64,000 bases of DNA from Symsagittifera roscoffensis. Its lineage: Eukaryota > Xenacoelomorpha > Acoela > Convolutidae. Within the stretch, counting starts at the first letter, position 1. Every line of letters starts with the position of its first letter. The notes under the pieces are model-generated. The model was not told the origin of the DNA and made no database searches. It saw only the letters and a list, made by a program, of their open reading frames with translations. Both the position numbers and the translations under genes were made by a program. The DNA lies in the NCBI RefSeq assembly GCF_963678635.1, contig NC_087063.1, positions 9,954,386 to 10,018,385 on the forward strand, read 5' to 3'. Positions 1 through 10,260 of the stretch are shown piece by piece.

Positions 1-1010
1 TGTGATTAAAATAATTTCGGAAACCCATTTCTTGGTCTAAGTAACCTCCCGTTGATTTTTGATTATTTTTCATCTTTTTGTCAATCTGATGGTCAAAGTT
101 TTGTTTGTTTGCAACTCCACTCCAAAATTTTTTAAAAACAGATTCCTTTAAAAATGCAATTGCCGATTAGAAAGCTATGGTTGTCACAATCCCAATCGAA
201 CTTCATTATCCTGCTTTCTTATTCGGTAATTAGCTATTTGTTTTCAGTGCACCAATTCAATATTTTATTGAATTTAGCACCAACATTTACAGTAATTGGA
301 AAAATTGTCAGCATCCACTAATGTTGTGTCATCCGCAAACAAACAACTGCTTCCGTAAATGAATGAAAGTAAATCGTTGATATAATTTTTTTAAAAAGAG
401 AAATTCAAAAATCCGATACATGAGGAACCTTTTTATGCAATCAATTTTTTCTGAATTTTTCTCAGCTTAATACATATATTGTTGTCGAATTTTTAGATAA
501 CTTTCCATTAAGTCTAAAATTTTACCCATAAAACCATGCCTTTCCAATTTTTCATTTAAATTACTGCGGTCAATTGTATCAAACGCTTTCTTGAAATCAA
601 TGAATCAAAACTAGGCGAATTGTTGTTTGTCATTACTCTCCCTTATAAAATGAGTAATGCTAACAATTGCTTGTTTACAAGATCATTTATTTTTGAAACC
701 GAATTGCTTATCATGAATAACTTTATAGGTGAATCAATATAAACGTTTAAACAAAAAGTTTTCGAAAACCCTCCCAATTGCGGATATTGAAGTTAATTGT
801 CTATAATTGTCCGGATTGCTCTTCACACCATTTTAGCAATGGGAAATTTATGCAGTGGCCAAGCAGTGCCTGAAGCGCTGATTTAAAAAATTAAGCCAAG
901 TTATAAGCTCAGACAGGTGCAGCTTACTTGAGCATTTGATTGGAGATCCTATCATGACAAACAGTTTTTTTGTTCAGATCTTTAGTGATGTGGAGTATTT
1001 CATTTTAATC
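1..1010 (-). mobile_element. Degenerate non-LTR retrotransposon (LINE) reverse transcriptase relic
   Basis: Read on the minus strand, this stretch holds the ordered motifs of a CR1/jockey-type LINE reverse transcriptase. First comes a YR-x-SISAIGRVFE-like segment (about 830-770), then QFGFKNK (about 700-680), the catalytic motif A DFKKAFDTID (598-569), a GSSCIG...YINDL block (about 430-380) and the second catalytic box FADD (339-328), followed by TTLVDAD. Stops and frame changes separate the motifs, so no intact enzyme remains. The copy runs off the left edge of the window, and its 5' (endonuclease) part is not recognisable to the right. In intact elements this enzyme copies the element RNA at a nicked target. 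The family assignment rests on motif order alone; the clade is uncertain. Confidence 0.82.
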
Positions 1011-1286
1011 AGTATCGATTAGAACAAAACAATAAATGTTCACTCTAAGTTTTGGTTTGAATGTCTGATGATCTGTACTTACAGTAAGTTTCTCGCGCAC
1101 GGTCAAGAAGAGCTGACTGAATACATTCACGACGGAAGCTCTACCCAGCTCTTATGCAATCTGACTTGCTTATTCTGCAGGTTGTCGATTCTCCTGGTTA
1201 ATCAAGATTTTTTCCTTAAGTTAGTTCTCAGAAATTTTTTGGGACAAAACAAACCGAATTGCTTTTAATGTGAAGACTGGTTAGTT

Positions 1287-1763
1287 TCAATGTAACAATT
1301 TTTTCAGTTGCAGAATTTTCTGAAAGACTAATGTTTTCTGCAGAGTAGGATAACACATGTTTTTCCCCAAATCACTTTGATAAATTTCATTAACCATAAT
1401 ATTGCCATCATTTCCCTTTAAAAACCTGTAGTAATTTTTCGCGACCTCTGGTTGCAAACAATTTTTTTGATGATTTGCATTGTTGCACTGCTGGTTGGAA
1501 CGGAGTTTGTTTCTAGGTTCATATATTTTCGCAGCGTCATCTTTAATTTGAATATTATACGTAAACAAATTCAAATTAAACGATTTGATTACACATGAGA
1601 TATTCTTTGTGAACACTTTGTTTTGACAACTCCTGCTGGTATCGGTGAGATCGAACTCATGTAATTTTTGTCGAATATCATTGTCCCATGATGTTAGAAG
1701 CCCATCAATGAAAACACTTTTTCCCATAATTTTCTTGTTCCACAATTCATTTAATTTAATTCT
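1287..1763 (-). CDS. Unassigned ORF, possible exon (about 155 codons)
   Basis: A minus-strand frame stays open for about 155 codons, long for this AT-rich DNA. It is preceded by a good-looking 3' splice site: TATTTATTATTGCAG ends just before the frame opens near 1763, and the frame then reads IKLNELWNKK. There is no ATG at the upstream end, which fits an exon better than a complete gene. The product would be basic, asparagine/lysine-rich, with six cysteines spread along it and no signal peptide or membrane segment. It lies upstream of, and on the same strand as, the LINE relic, so it could be a diverged part of that element, but I see no endonuclease or RT motif. I do not recognise a family. 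It may also be chance. Confidence 0.25.
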   Translation of the reverse strand, partial: RIKLNELWNKKIMGKSVFIDGLLTSWDNDIRQKLHEFDLTDTSRSCQNKVFTKNISCVIKSFNLNLFTYNIQIKDDAAKIYEPRNKLRSNQQCNNANHQKNCLQPEVAKNYYRFLKGNDGNIMVNEIYQSDLGKNMCYPTLQKTLVFQKILQLKKLLH

Positions 1764-3637
1764 GCAATAATAAATATCGTTTTATCAGTACACCAATTTC
1801 ACAATAATGGAAACGCCATTCCCGGTAGATGGTAGCTAGTGGAACGCTTTGATATCAGCTGGTGCAATTTTTTATCATAAAACAAAAATAAATAATACTA
1901 TAATTGCATATAACGAACGTTACTCGATCACTCCACTCACTCGAAATTAGACTTAGAAATAAAATTTTCAGACCAATTTTTCTCGACACTGGGACAACGT
2001 TTTGAACACTTCACAAATTGCTCGAATTAGGACCCGACCCTTTCCGATTATGAATTGTGGTACCTGGTTTTGGATTTAAAAAAAGAAAAAACTAAACAAG
2101 CCCGAAAACAAAATTGCTGTCCATTTTCAAAGAACTAGTTCGCCTAACTTCAAGTCCAAAAAACCAAACCAATTTGAATTTTTTGTGACTGAAACTAGTG
2201 ATTACCTACAATAAGTTCTATTGTATACTTCAAAATTGAACATTAATTTGGCCAAAGCTTCACTAGTTATTGAATTTCTCTGGTTTTTGAATCTGCAAAA
2301 ATTTCAAAAATTCAATCAAAATGCCGCTTGTTCAAAGAAGCTATACGAAGAAGCAAGATTGTCTAAAACTTGATGTAAAAATACAAAAAAAAAATTTTTT
2401 TTTCAGCCCCAAATGAATTCAACAGTATTTTGAAATTAATATGAACACCTTATCATCAAGTATTTAAATACAAGCATACATACGACAAGTGGATGTGACC
2501 TAGAACCTGGTCAGCGCCCACTAAATTTGATTTTTTTTATCAAAGTTCTATTTGGTTCGATCAAAATTTACCAGTGGCGACAAAAATTGACCATAGATGA
2601 CAAAAGTCGAGCAAAATGGACCCGGTTTGACCAGGTACTTTGTTTGATGCACGAAATTGATGACGGATATCGTTCGACCCACAAAATTGAGAGAGAAGAA
2701 CGAGCGACACACACACACACAGTCGATACAAAGTTCGCATACTTTAACCCGGGCAATATTCAAACTGAAAAATTTGTATATATTTAAGCTACTCAGGCCA
2801 TGTAAAATGTTGTCTTGACATACCCTTCATCAAAGTGTGTTCACAAATTTTTCAAACGTTTTTTAAAGAATATAAAACGAAAAACCTCAGTATTGATTTG
2901 TTCAATTTTTCAACTGAACTGCAACTTCTCGTTTCTTTTTCAAAATTCACTGTACAGTTTATTCATGAATTCCTTAAATCCCCTTTTAATTCAACGATAA
3001 AAGCCAAGTTTGTTTTATTTCAAATATATAATGATTAATTAGAATGATTATATTAAACAAATCAAATGGTTCAAAGAACACATTTTTAGTTTGCTTCAAG
3101 ACCTAAGATAGGTATGCCCCATAGTCTTATGATAAAAGTCCGTAGACCAAATGAACAATGTTCCCCTAAATCAATTTACGAAGAAGAATCCATTGTAGAC
3201 ACGGACACGGATGAAAATGTTTCGTAACTCTATTGTATTATATATAAATGTATTAGCTTATTGGAGCGTTGGGCCTGAAACTATTGAGAATCTTTTTTTT
3301 TCTTTAATCTTAAAAATTGAAGCTTTTTTAAATTCAGTTTTCAAAGAAAAACCTTTTTCAGATGTTTTTTGTTTGCAAACCAACAAAGAAGGAAATATAA
3401 ATGAAGCAATTATTGCTTCATTTAAATTCTTTTGTCCGATTAGTTTTTTAACGAATTCAGCGAATTCAAATAATACGTCAGCAAATTAACACGTCAGCGA
3501 ATTCAATTGTTATAAAACTATAAAAGCTTATCTTAAAATTGAGAGTAAAAACAGCATATTTTAGTTTCTCCTGTTTTCATGGCTAAAGTGAGGCGACTGA
3601 AATAAAGCTTCAACATTAAGGTGAAAAACATTAGCTG
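1764..3637. other. Gene-poor stretch with a dispersed-repeat copy
   Basis: No convincing gene. About 1970-2330 is an inverted copy of the 'TACTTGCACA' family (see 20690-22600), sharing the ACACTGGGACAA and GTGGTACCTGGTTTTG segments with 42,360-42,490. A short CA run lies at 2707-2720. An ATG ORF of 92 codons at 3211-3489 (+) has no recognisable domain and AT-driven composition; I do not call it a gene. Confidence 0.5.
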
Positions 3638-4208
3638 CCCGCGCCGGAGTTCCATGGATAATAATCGATTATAATGGAAAACTGTTGTCTAAAATGTTGT
3701 CATTATAATCGATTATTGTTGCAATTTTAGACCACGAAATCAATTATATTGTCATTAAAAACGATTTTTTTTTTCATAAAAACACAATCCATTAAAATCC
3801 AATATAATGGATTATAATCCATTTAAAATCCAATATAATTGATTATAACGGATTATAACCTTCACATTTTTTTTGCAAAATTATATGCAAAACTTGCAAC
3901 ATTTCTGCGTTACTCAAGCCCTACTCGCAATCTGAGCCTGCGAGTAAAATGAAGATGGGTAATTTGTCGGGGGAAAGGTAAACGGGGGGGGGGGGGGTGT
4001 AAATCGATTATAAGGGATTATACTAGCATAAAAAAATAAGGAATATAATCCTCTTTTAATGGGTTATAATCGATTATTATCGAATGTAATGGATTATATT
4101 GATATAAAAGTTTTTGATGGAATATAATCAATTACTTTTGTAATTTTATAGATACTGACTATAAAATGACAATATAGTCAATTATTATCAACTGAAATCC
4201 AGTGCGGG
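3638..4208. mobile_element. Inverted-repeat (MITE-like) element, copy A
   Basis: Begins CCCGCGCCGGAGTTCCATGG and ends with the inverted counterpart AACTGAAATCCAGTGCGGG. The interior is made of degenerate ATAATCGATTATAATGG-type palindromes, with a run of 14 G at 3984-3997. The same termini are found at 35537-36626 and, diverged, at 23104-23844 and 37452-39000. There is no coding capacity, so it would need a transposase supplied elsewhere. No clear target-site duplication was found. Confidence 0.7.
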
Positions 4209-6562
4209 TGAAATAGTCAATCAGTTTGGAAGTGAATACTCTCTTTCGCATCTTTCGTCCGTTCTTTTGTTGAGTCTACAATATTATTCTTCCAACCAAC
4301 TAACATAATTACGAGGCCAAACTGTGCTTTTTGGGAAATTTAAACGGATTCCGCAACAAGAACGCTCCCTTTAATCTTCTTTTGTTCTTTCATTTTCTTT
4401 GATTGTTCCGATAAAATTTTATCATATTTAAAGACTTGTCTCTAGAATCCAGAACATGCAGACACAAAATTGTGCACCTATCCAGTGCACAGTTTGGCTT
4501 CCTAAATGATAAAAATTTTATTGAAAAAAAAGACAGCAAGACTGCTTATGCCAAAGCGGAGCGCTGAAAGTTCTGACTAGCTTTTAGGTACCTTACGTGC
4601 TTTTTTTATTAAGAGCGAGAAATTAAACTCGGATCTTGTTAACTATTTACCCCTATTTCGATTTTCAGAAATTCAACTTTGGCTGCCACATTTTCAATCG
4701 CTTAACACTATTTTCAGAAAAGACATTTAATTAATCTTTTTTTATGTAGATATTATATAATTAGTGAGTAATACAAATATGAACACGCAAAAATGAAAAC
4801 CCAATTAACGTTTTTCTCTCTAAAATGCGGGAATGATTGGCAAACATAATACATGCATAGGATGGAAATAGTCAACAAGGTCCAAAAGCGGGGGGTGGGC
4901 GTTTTTTCAAAATTTATGCAAATCTTCCCCGAGCAATATCAGGTCCAACATAATATGTTGTCATCTAAAAACGCGTTAATTGAACAATTTAGCTTTATTT
5001 GGAGTTGAACCCCTTTAGCTTGACATCAATTTGAAATGATTTCTGAGGTGGATTACTTTGCCGCTTACGCATCAGGTCGAAACAGTGCTGATTTAAAATA
5101 ACCGCAACAATTAAATAAAAATGAAAATTTTTATATTATTGCTTTGAAATTGGGTTACATTATTACCTATATGAAAAAACAGAAAACTTCACCAGAACTT
5201 ATCTCGTGCATTTCATTTCAAGTCTTAAAAATTTTAGTAAAATTTTTTTAAAAAACAAAACCAAATTGAGGCACTTTTTCTCATTACTTCTCTCAATTTT
5301 TTGAAGCTAAGTTTTTTCGAGCTATTTTTTTTTTTAAAAAAAACAGTGATGTTTTCATTCAAAAAAGGCAATACTCAAACATTTTTTTGATGATGATTTT
5401 ATGCAACTCTGTTTTGTTCAAACAAAATTATGTTCAAAGACATTGTTGCTGTAACACACTGTAGATTATTAATTCACTGGGGCAACCGAGAATCACCACT
5501 ATCCACAATCGCCAAAAGGTTAAGTTGATGGCAGTTATTCTGTACTGTACTATGTTTATTCACCTTGTGTCACTGATCTTGTGGCTGTATCACTCGCACT
5601 TACAATCGCAAAAAGATCTAATTGTTATTTAATTTAGGTAAAAATAAATCCAGATAAGGAAGGCTCTTAAGTGGCCAGAATGTAATAGAGTAGTCTAAAA
5701 AAAGTGTTCGCCGCGATCTATCAACACAATTGCCCGATTGCTGCCCAACTTGCCGTTACTTCAAGTATCTGATTCTCCCTCTTTTTGAGAATCATAACTG
5801 TTCAAATACGTTTGACCTACTAAAATTAATATTGTCTCTCCAGACCACTATTTCTTTGAAGTACTTCATTTGAGCTCTCTAACTTCGAGAATCAACTGTT
5901 CTCTTTCACAGAGTTTTTGTTTTATCAGACAAAAACAAACTACACTTAAGCGTGGTTCTCACTGCTCTAATTCAGGGTAAGCTACCCGTAACTTTTGGTT
6001 TTGTTCATCTATTTAAGTTTTATTCTTAGTGATAGCTATAGTTATGATTGTCCTTATAAGTCCTGGCATTTACTCTGGTACCCTTTTGAAGGCCGGGAAA
6101 TTCCCATGGGGATTTTAATTATGAATTCCAAGTTCATGATAGGTATTCCAACTGATGTCTGCATATATCAAGTCGAATTTCATCTAAAGACCAAGTTATT
6201 TTATCTAAGCAACTTCCCATGGACTCCATTTGGTTATCATGTTGAAATTCCAGCCTCCTGTGGTTAAAGGGAGGTCTTTTTCAGTTGTAGTAACCGCGTT
6301 TTAAACTTCTAAAGTTTCTAGCCATTAGTGGAGGTTAGTTAGGGGTCTAATTGTAGAAAAAATTTATGCTAAAAAGCCCATGCAACCATATTTCTCAGGA
6401 AATTTAGTTCTCGCGCCGCACCCATTGGAGTTTTTTTGACCTAATTATTATAGCTAAGTTCAATCTAATGTTTGATTAGTTTCACTCGAATTCAAACCAC
6501 TACTTCAACGATGTAACTCAACAGCTATATTCCTTTGTCTTCTGCTGTCTTTCCCCAAAAGA
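4209..6562. other. Gene-poor stretch
   Basis: No gene recognised. At about 5085 the terminus CAGTGCTGATTTAAA matches the ends of the inverted-repeat element at 31635-32313, suggesting a partial or diverged copy running right to about 5450. An open frame at 5995-6267 (+) lacks an ATG and has a stop just upstream. The segment ends at the C-run that opens the long direct repeat. Confidence 0.5.
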
Positions 6563-9052
6563 CAATTCCCCCCCCCCCCCCCCCCCCAACAACAACAACT
6601 ACGGTGATCGACTTCCCCGTTCAAAAGTTAGGATTGGAGAATAAGCCATTTTCCGCTGTAAATCCTGGGGTTTTTCTGCAATGTTGCGCCAAAATACCGC
6701 AAGAGCAATTAAGGGTCACCCCGAGTTCACCAGGCGTCGATCTTACTTTTTAGGGTAAGAATTTCAAGTGAAGTACCAAGGTTCATCAGTATCCCATTAG
6801 TACTTGCCAAGTTATCCCATTTTTCAGGTCCATTATCACTTATCCTGAAGAAGAGCTATTAACAACGGAAGGAGTCACCAGAAGATTTCATTCACAAGTC
6901 TTTTTTGCTATTGGTGTCTAATGTCTTTTGCCGCCAAAAGTTTAATATGTCCTCTCTCATTATTTTGCGTTAATTGTCTATTTCGGGGAGAAGGCGTGGT
7001 TTTCCGAAGTGCTAATAACTTCCAGTCACATAGTCGGATTTGCTTCAAATTGTAATACAAGATAACCCTTGACGCTACAGTTTAAACTTCAAAAGCTCGG
7101 CTCTCTGCGTTCACTGGGAGATGTGAAATGATGGGGGACGTGAAACTTTTTTTAGTTAATCCTAAAATACGGGCAAAATTTGGGTTTTTCGAGATCTCTT
7201 GAAATTTTAAGATCCTAGTGAGCCAACTTCGTGTATATTCCACATTGGTGATTTGAAGGTGATTACAGCCGAAAGATTTGAAACTTGACTTTCATGTTGC
7301 CTAAGAACCTTTAACTTTCTGATGCACAATCATAATACATGGGCAGCAGCTGGATTTTTGGGATCTCGTGAAGATGTGATCTCGTCGTGAGCCCACTTCA
7401 TGTACGTTCCTCATTGACGTTAGAAAAGTTGTTGGGCAATGCCGAACTGTATCTACACGTATATGAAGAATTTATTGTCGGTTTTTTCGGAAAATATCGA
7501 TGATGATGTGAAACTGTGGGAGCGACACTGCTCTAATTACGGGGAACGGTCCTGCACAGCTTCGGTACGCCTTGAAATTAAAATTCTACGAACTCAACCT
7601 CGCCAAATTAGTGTGATGACTACGAACGTTTCACTTTAATAACAGATTTTTGGACATAATGTATCAAACTCGAGCCCCTTCAAAAAAATCCAACGGGTAG
7701 ATAAAATCTTTATGCACAAGGTTGAGGAAAAATGGAAAAAAAAGTTTTTTTTGTCTGCATTTAAACTAACACAGTAATTTGTAGCCCATTGAAAGGCGAG
7801 AAATACTGAAAAAAAATTTTTTTCTTTCTAACCATTGATTTTTGTTGTACAGCAAATTTTTTTTTCAGCAAATAAAAAAACAAACAAAAGTTTTTTTTTA
7901 GTTAAATTTTATATCTAAAATTTGATTGTTTTTATCTATAGTTCATAAAAAATAATTGCGGCTGTACCTTCCTTCTATAATATTTTGAGAAAATAAAAAT
8001 GTGCTACTGAGCGACTATATGGATGATTACATCTGATTTTTTTTATTTCTATTACCAATTTGTTAATTATGGTTATTCAGTGGCGGACCTAAGACTTTGT
8101 CGAATAGGGAAGTTTAATTTTCAAAAACTTTTGTAAACTTGTCGTTTCTTTTATTTGACCAAACTGATTTCTCCAGCTCTCTCTTACCACCATAAAGTTC
8201 CAATTTTGCTATAATGATATGAGCCGCAGCCAAATTGTTAAAAAATCAGTGCAAAATATTGCGGTTTCTGAGCTTTTTTAAAACAAAATTGATTTAAACA
8301 GGCTTTGTTTGTTTTTGGCTGGCGCATTTTACCTCGACTCTAGTATATTTTGAATCCAAAAATGCCTTCACAAAGCGCCTTTTGGTGTGAGGGGATCGAA
8401 TTTCTGAGGAGAGAGGCGTTGGCTTTCCTTTTCTCCCCTCTACCCATTAATCAGCCCCTGTTATGATTTTTATTATATATTACTATTATGATTTTTCTAT
8501 TGTTATTTTATTCCAAACTAACTTTACTTAACTTATGCGATCGACCAAATCGCAGCTAGTTAGAACAAGGGGTCTTTCTGAATGTTGCTAAGACTTTCCT
8601 ATTCTTATTCAACAGACAAAGTTTCTTTCACTCGTAAATAGGTATATTATTTCAAATATAGAGGACACACATCAATTTTATATCAAAAGACATTGGGGTA
8701 TGGATTGATAGTTATCGAGATAGAGATTCGAGATTTTGGTTATTAGGATGGTTGGGGGTCTCAGTATGAGAGTGGTTGTGAGATTTGAGATTTTGAGAAA
8801 GTGATGAAGTGATATTTGGTATATTTTTGCTTGCCTTATATACCATAGATTTTGATATTTTCAACATTCCATCTGTTGGTTAAACCAATCAGAAAGAAAC
8901 AACACATGCTGTAATGTTTGCTTTTCGTGATATTTTATCAACCGAGCAAACACGTAATTTCAGGTCAAAAGTTTAAGAATTATGTTTCTGATTTCAAGTC
9001 AGAACATATGGTAAAAGTTTAATAATTGTGTTTCTGATTTCAATTCAGAACA
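6563..9052 (-). repeat. Long direct repeat, left arm (LTR-like, about 2.47 kb)
   Basis: From AACAACAACAACTACGG (6588) to TTCAGAACA (9052) this arm aligns without gaps to 13000-15464, with about ten substitutions by eye; both arms start in a C-run of different length. It flanks a retroelement remnant, as an LTR would. Read on the minus strand it begins TGTTCTGAA but does not end in CA, and no primer-binding site or polypurine tract is evident at the inner edges. Its right end holds two 40-bp direct repeats (8967-9006 and 9013-9052). Two diverged copies of a roughly 75-bp segment lie at about 7181-7255 and 7350-7424. An ATG ORF of 66 codons (7439-7639) is present in both arms without recognisable function. 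Part of the arm (about 8079-8456) belongs to the GGCGGA-type dispersed family. An unusual LTR or a segmental duplication are both possible. Confidence 0.85.
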
Positions 9053-9214
9053 TTTAACCATCTTATAGGCTGATTGTTAAACGGTGATACCCGTTGACAA
9101 AAAGTTTAAAAGCATAATATAATTTACAAAACATCAAAAAAGTTTTAATAGAGTTTACGTAAAGATTTTATTCTGATTTTTTGATAGTTTGTTTGTAAAG
9201 TTGCGGCTTTGAGT

Positions 9215-9313
9215 GTAGTCGGTTGATGAATGACTGCTTGTAGTCGGTTGAAGAATGGCTGCTTGAAGTCGGTTGAAGAATGGCTGCTTGTAGTCGGTTG
9301 AAGAATGGCTGTT
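9215..9313. repeat. Minisatellite, 25-bp unit, about four copies
   Basis: Four tandem units of GTAGTCGGTTGAAGAATGGC plus TGCTT, starting at 9215, 9240, 9265 and 9290; the last is one base short. Only a few substitutions separate them. They sit just inside the left arm of the long direct repeat. Confidence 0.9.
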
Positions 9314-9340
9314 GTAGTCTATGTGCATGTAGAGCAGAGC

Positions 9341-9498
9341 AGTGGCGGCGGCCAAATCACAGCTGGATACTTTTGAGAAATATAAAATCAAATACAATTT
9401 TTCAAATTTGGTTTAGCGAAAATACTTATCAGCAATACTGGACTTAATTGAAGAAGCATACATACTTTGTTAAGTGGCGGCGGCCAAATCACAGTTGG
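9341..9498. repeat. Pair of 26-bp GC-rich direct repeats
   Basis: AGTGGCGGCGGCCAAATCAC followed by AGCTGG (9341-9366) recurs with one mismatch at 9473-9498, 132 bp apart. Both are much more GC-rich than their surroundings. They lie in the 3' part of the retroelement remnant, close to the left arm. Confidence 0.8.
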
Positions 9499-9628
9499 AG
9501 TTAAAAAAATAAAAGGACGGAGGTTAATAGATAGTCTTGAAACTAATAGTTTCCTTCCACCTGGGTTTTTAGGCTCAGATATTTATTGCTGAGGTCCTTA
9601 TTTTTTCCCGGAGCACTGTTATGGTTTT

Positions 9629-10221
9629 CTACATTTGGTTGATGCGATTTAAATCGTTTATGTAATTCTTTTGCACTTGATCCGTGTAGGAGTCAAGGAT
9701 TGGAGTCTGCATTTGGGCAGTTATAAAGGCTGCAGGAACACAAATATGTTGATGTGGGAGTTGTGGATTAACCAGACGGTATGCACCGTTACCATTTTGG
9801 TAAGGGTGATAGGTGTCTATCTTAAAGCGGTTAATAAAGGGAGAGAGCGCATAATTTAGACTGGTGTCAAAATTTGGTGGTTTCCTGGGGCTAAGGTTTT
9901 GTTCCTTTTTGACTTGAATCGCGGTTTTGATTCAAGTTCTAGAGAGTTTGCGGATTGGTGAACTGTTACAGTTTCAGATTCTAGGTTTTGCCTAGTTGAA
10001 GAAGAGGGGAGAATTTTGAAAGGTCGGACAATTGCTTTTCTCTTTTGAATGCAATTAGAATTTTTCACTTTTGGAATTTTAAAATTGGTATTCAATTTTG
10101 GTTGATTAAACGGGTTGATTATTTTGGATGGAATTTCCATAGGGTCATTTAGAGACAGAAGGTTTTCGAAATCGAGCAAGTCTTCTTCAAGTGGAGTGTG
10201 AAGAAGATCAGTGGGCATATC
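9629..10221 (-). CDS. Retroelement accessory ORF, predicted spliced exon
   Basis: Minus-strand ORF after the envelope-like gene. A strong 3' splice site (TTTATGTTTTAG, AG at 10223-10222) lies three bases before an in-frame ATG (10218). The first open frame covers 120 codons to 9856. Its N-terminal third is acidic and leucine-rich (LLDFENLLSLNDPME), resembling acidic activation or export peptides. Its C-terminal part is basic, with a KRK near residue 80 and RFKSKRNK near residue 105. Another frame stays open to a TAG at 9631-9629, so a frameshift near 9870 may have cut about 75 residues from the end. If the donor at 12360/12359 is used, the first 28 codons of the envelope ORF join this exon in phase 0. 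By analogy with complex retroviruses it could be a nuclear regulatory protein; that is inference. No family was recognised. Confidence 0.5.
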
Positions 10222-10224
10222 CTA
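10221..10224 (-). promoter_or_regulatory. Candidate 3' splice site of the accessory exon
   Basis: The minus strand reads TAATTTATTTTATGTTTTAG then GATATGCCC. The long T-rich tract, AG and immediate ATG make a good acceptor, opening the next exon in phase 0. Confidence 0.5.
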
Positions 10225-10260
10225 AAACATAAAATAAATTAGACCGGTACAGCGGGTCGA

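Noticed and set aside
5995-6267. Frame with a signal-peptide-like start
   Set aside because: No ATG and an in-frame TAA just upstream, so neither a start nor the nearby acceptor would give a usable exon.
7439-7639. 66-codon ATG frame conserved in both arms (also 13851-14051)
   Set aside because: The two arms are near-identical along their whole length, so conservation of this frame carries no information; no domain is visible.
9215-9313. CRISPR-like array
   Set aside because: Units are contiguous 25-bp tandem copies without spacers, in a eukaryotic context.
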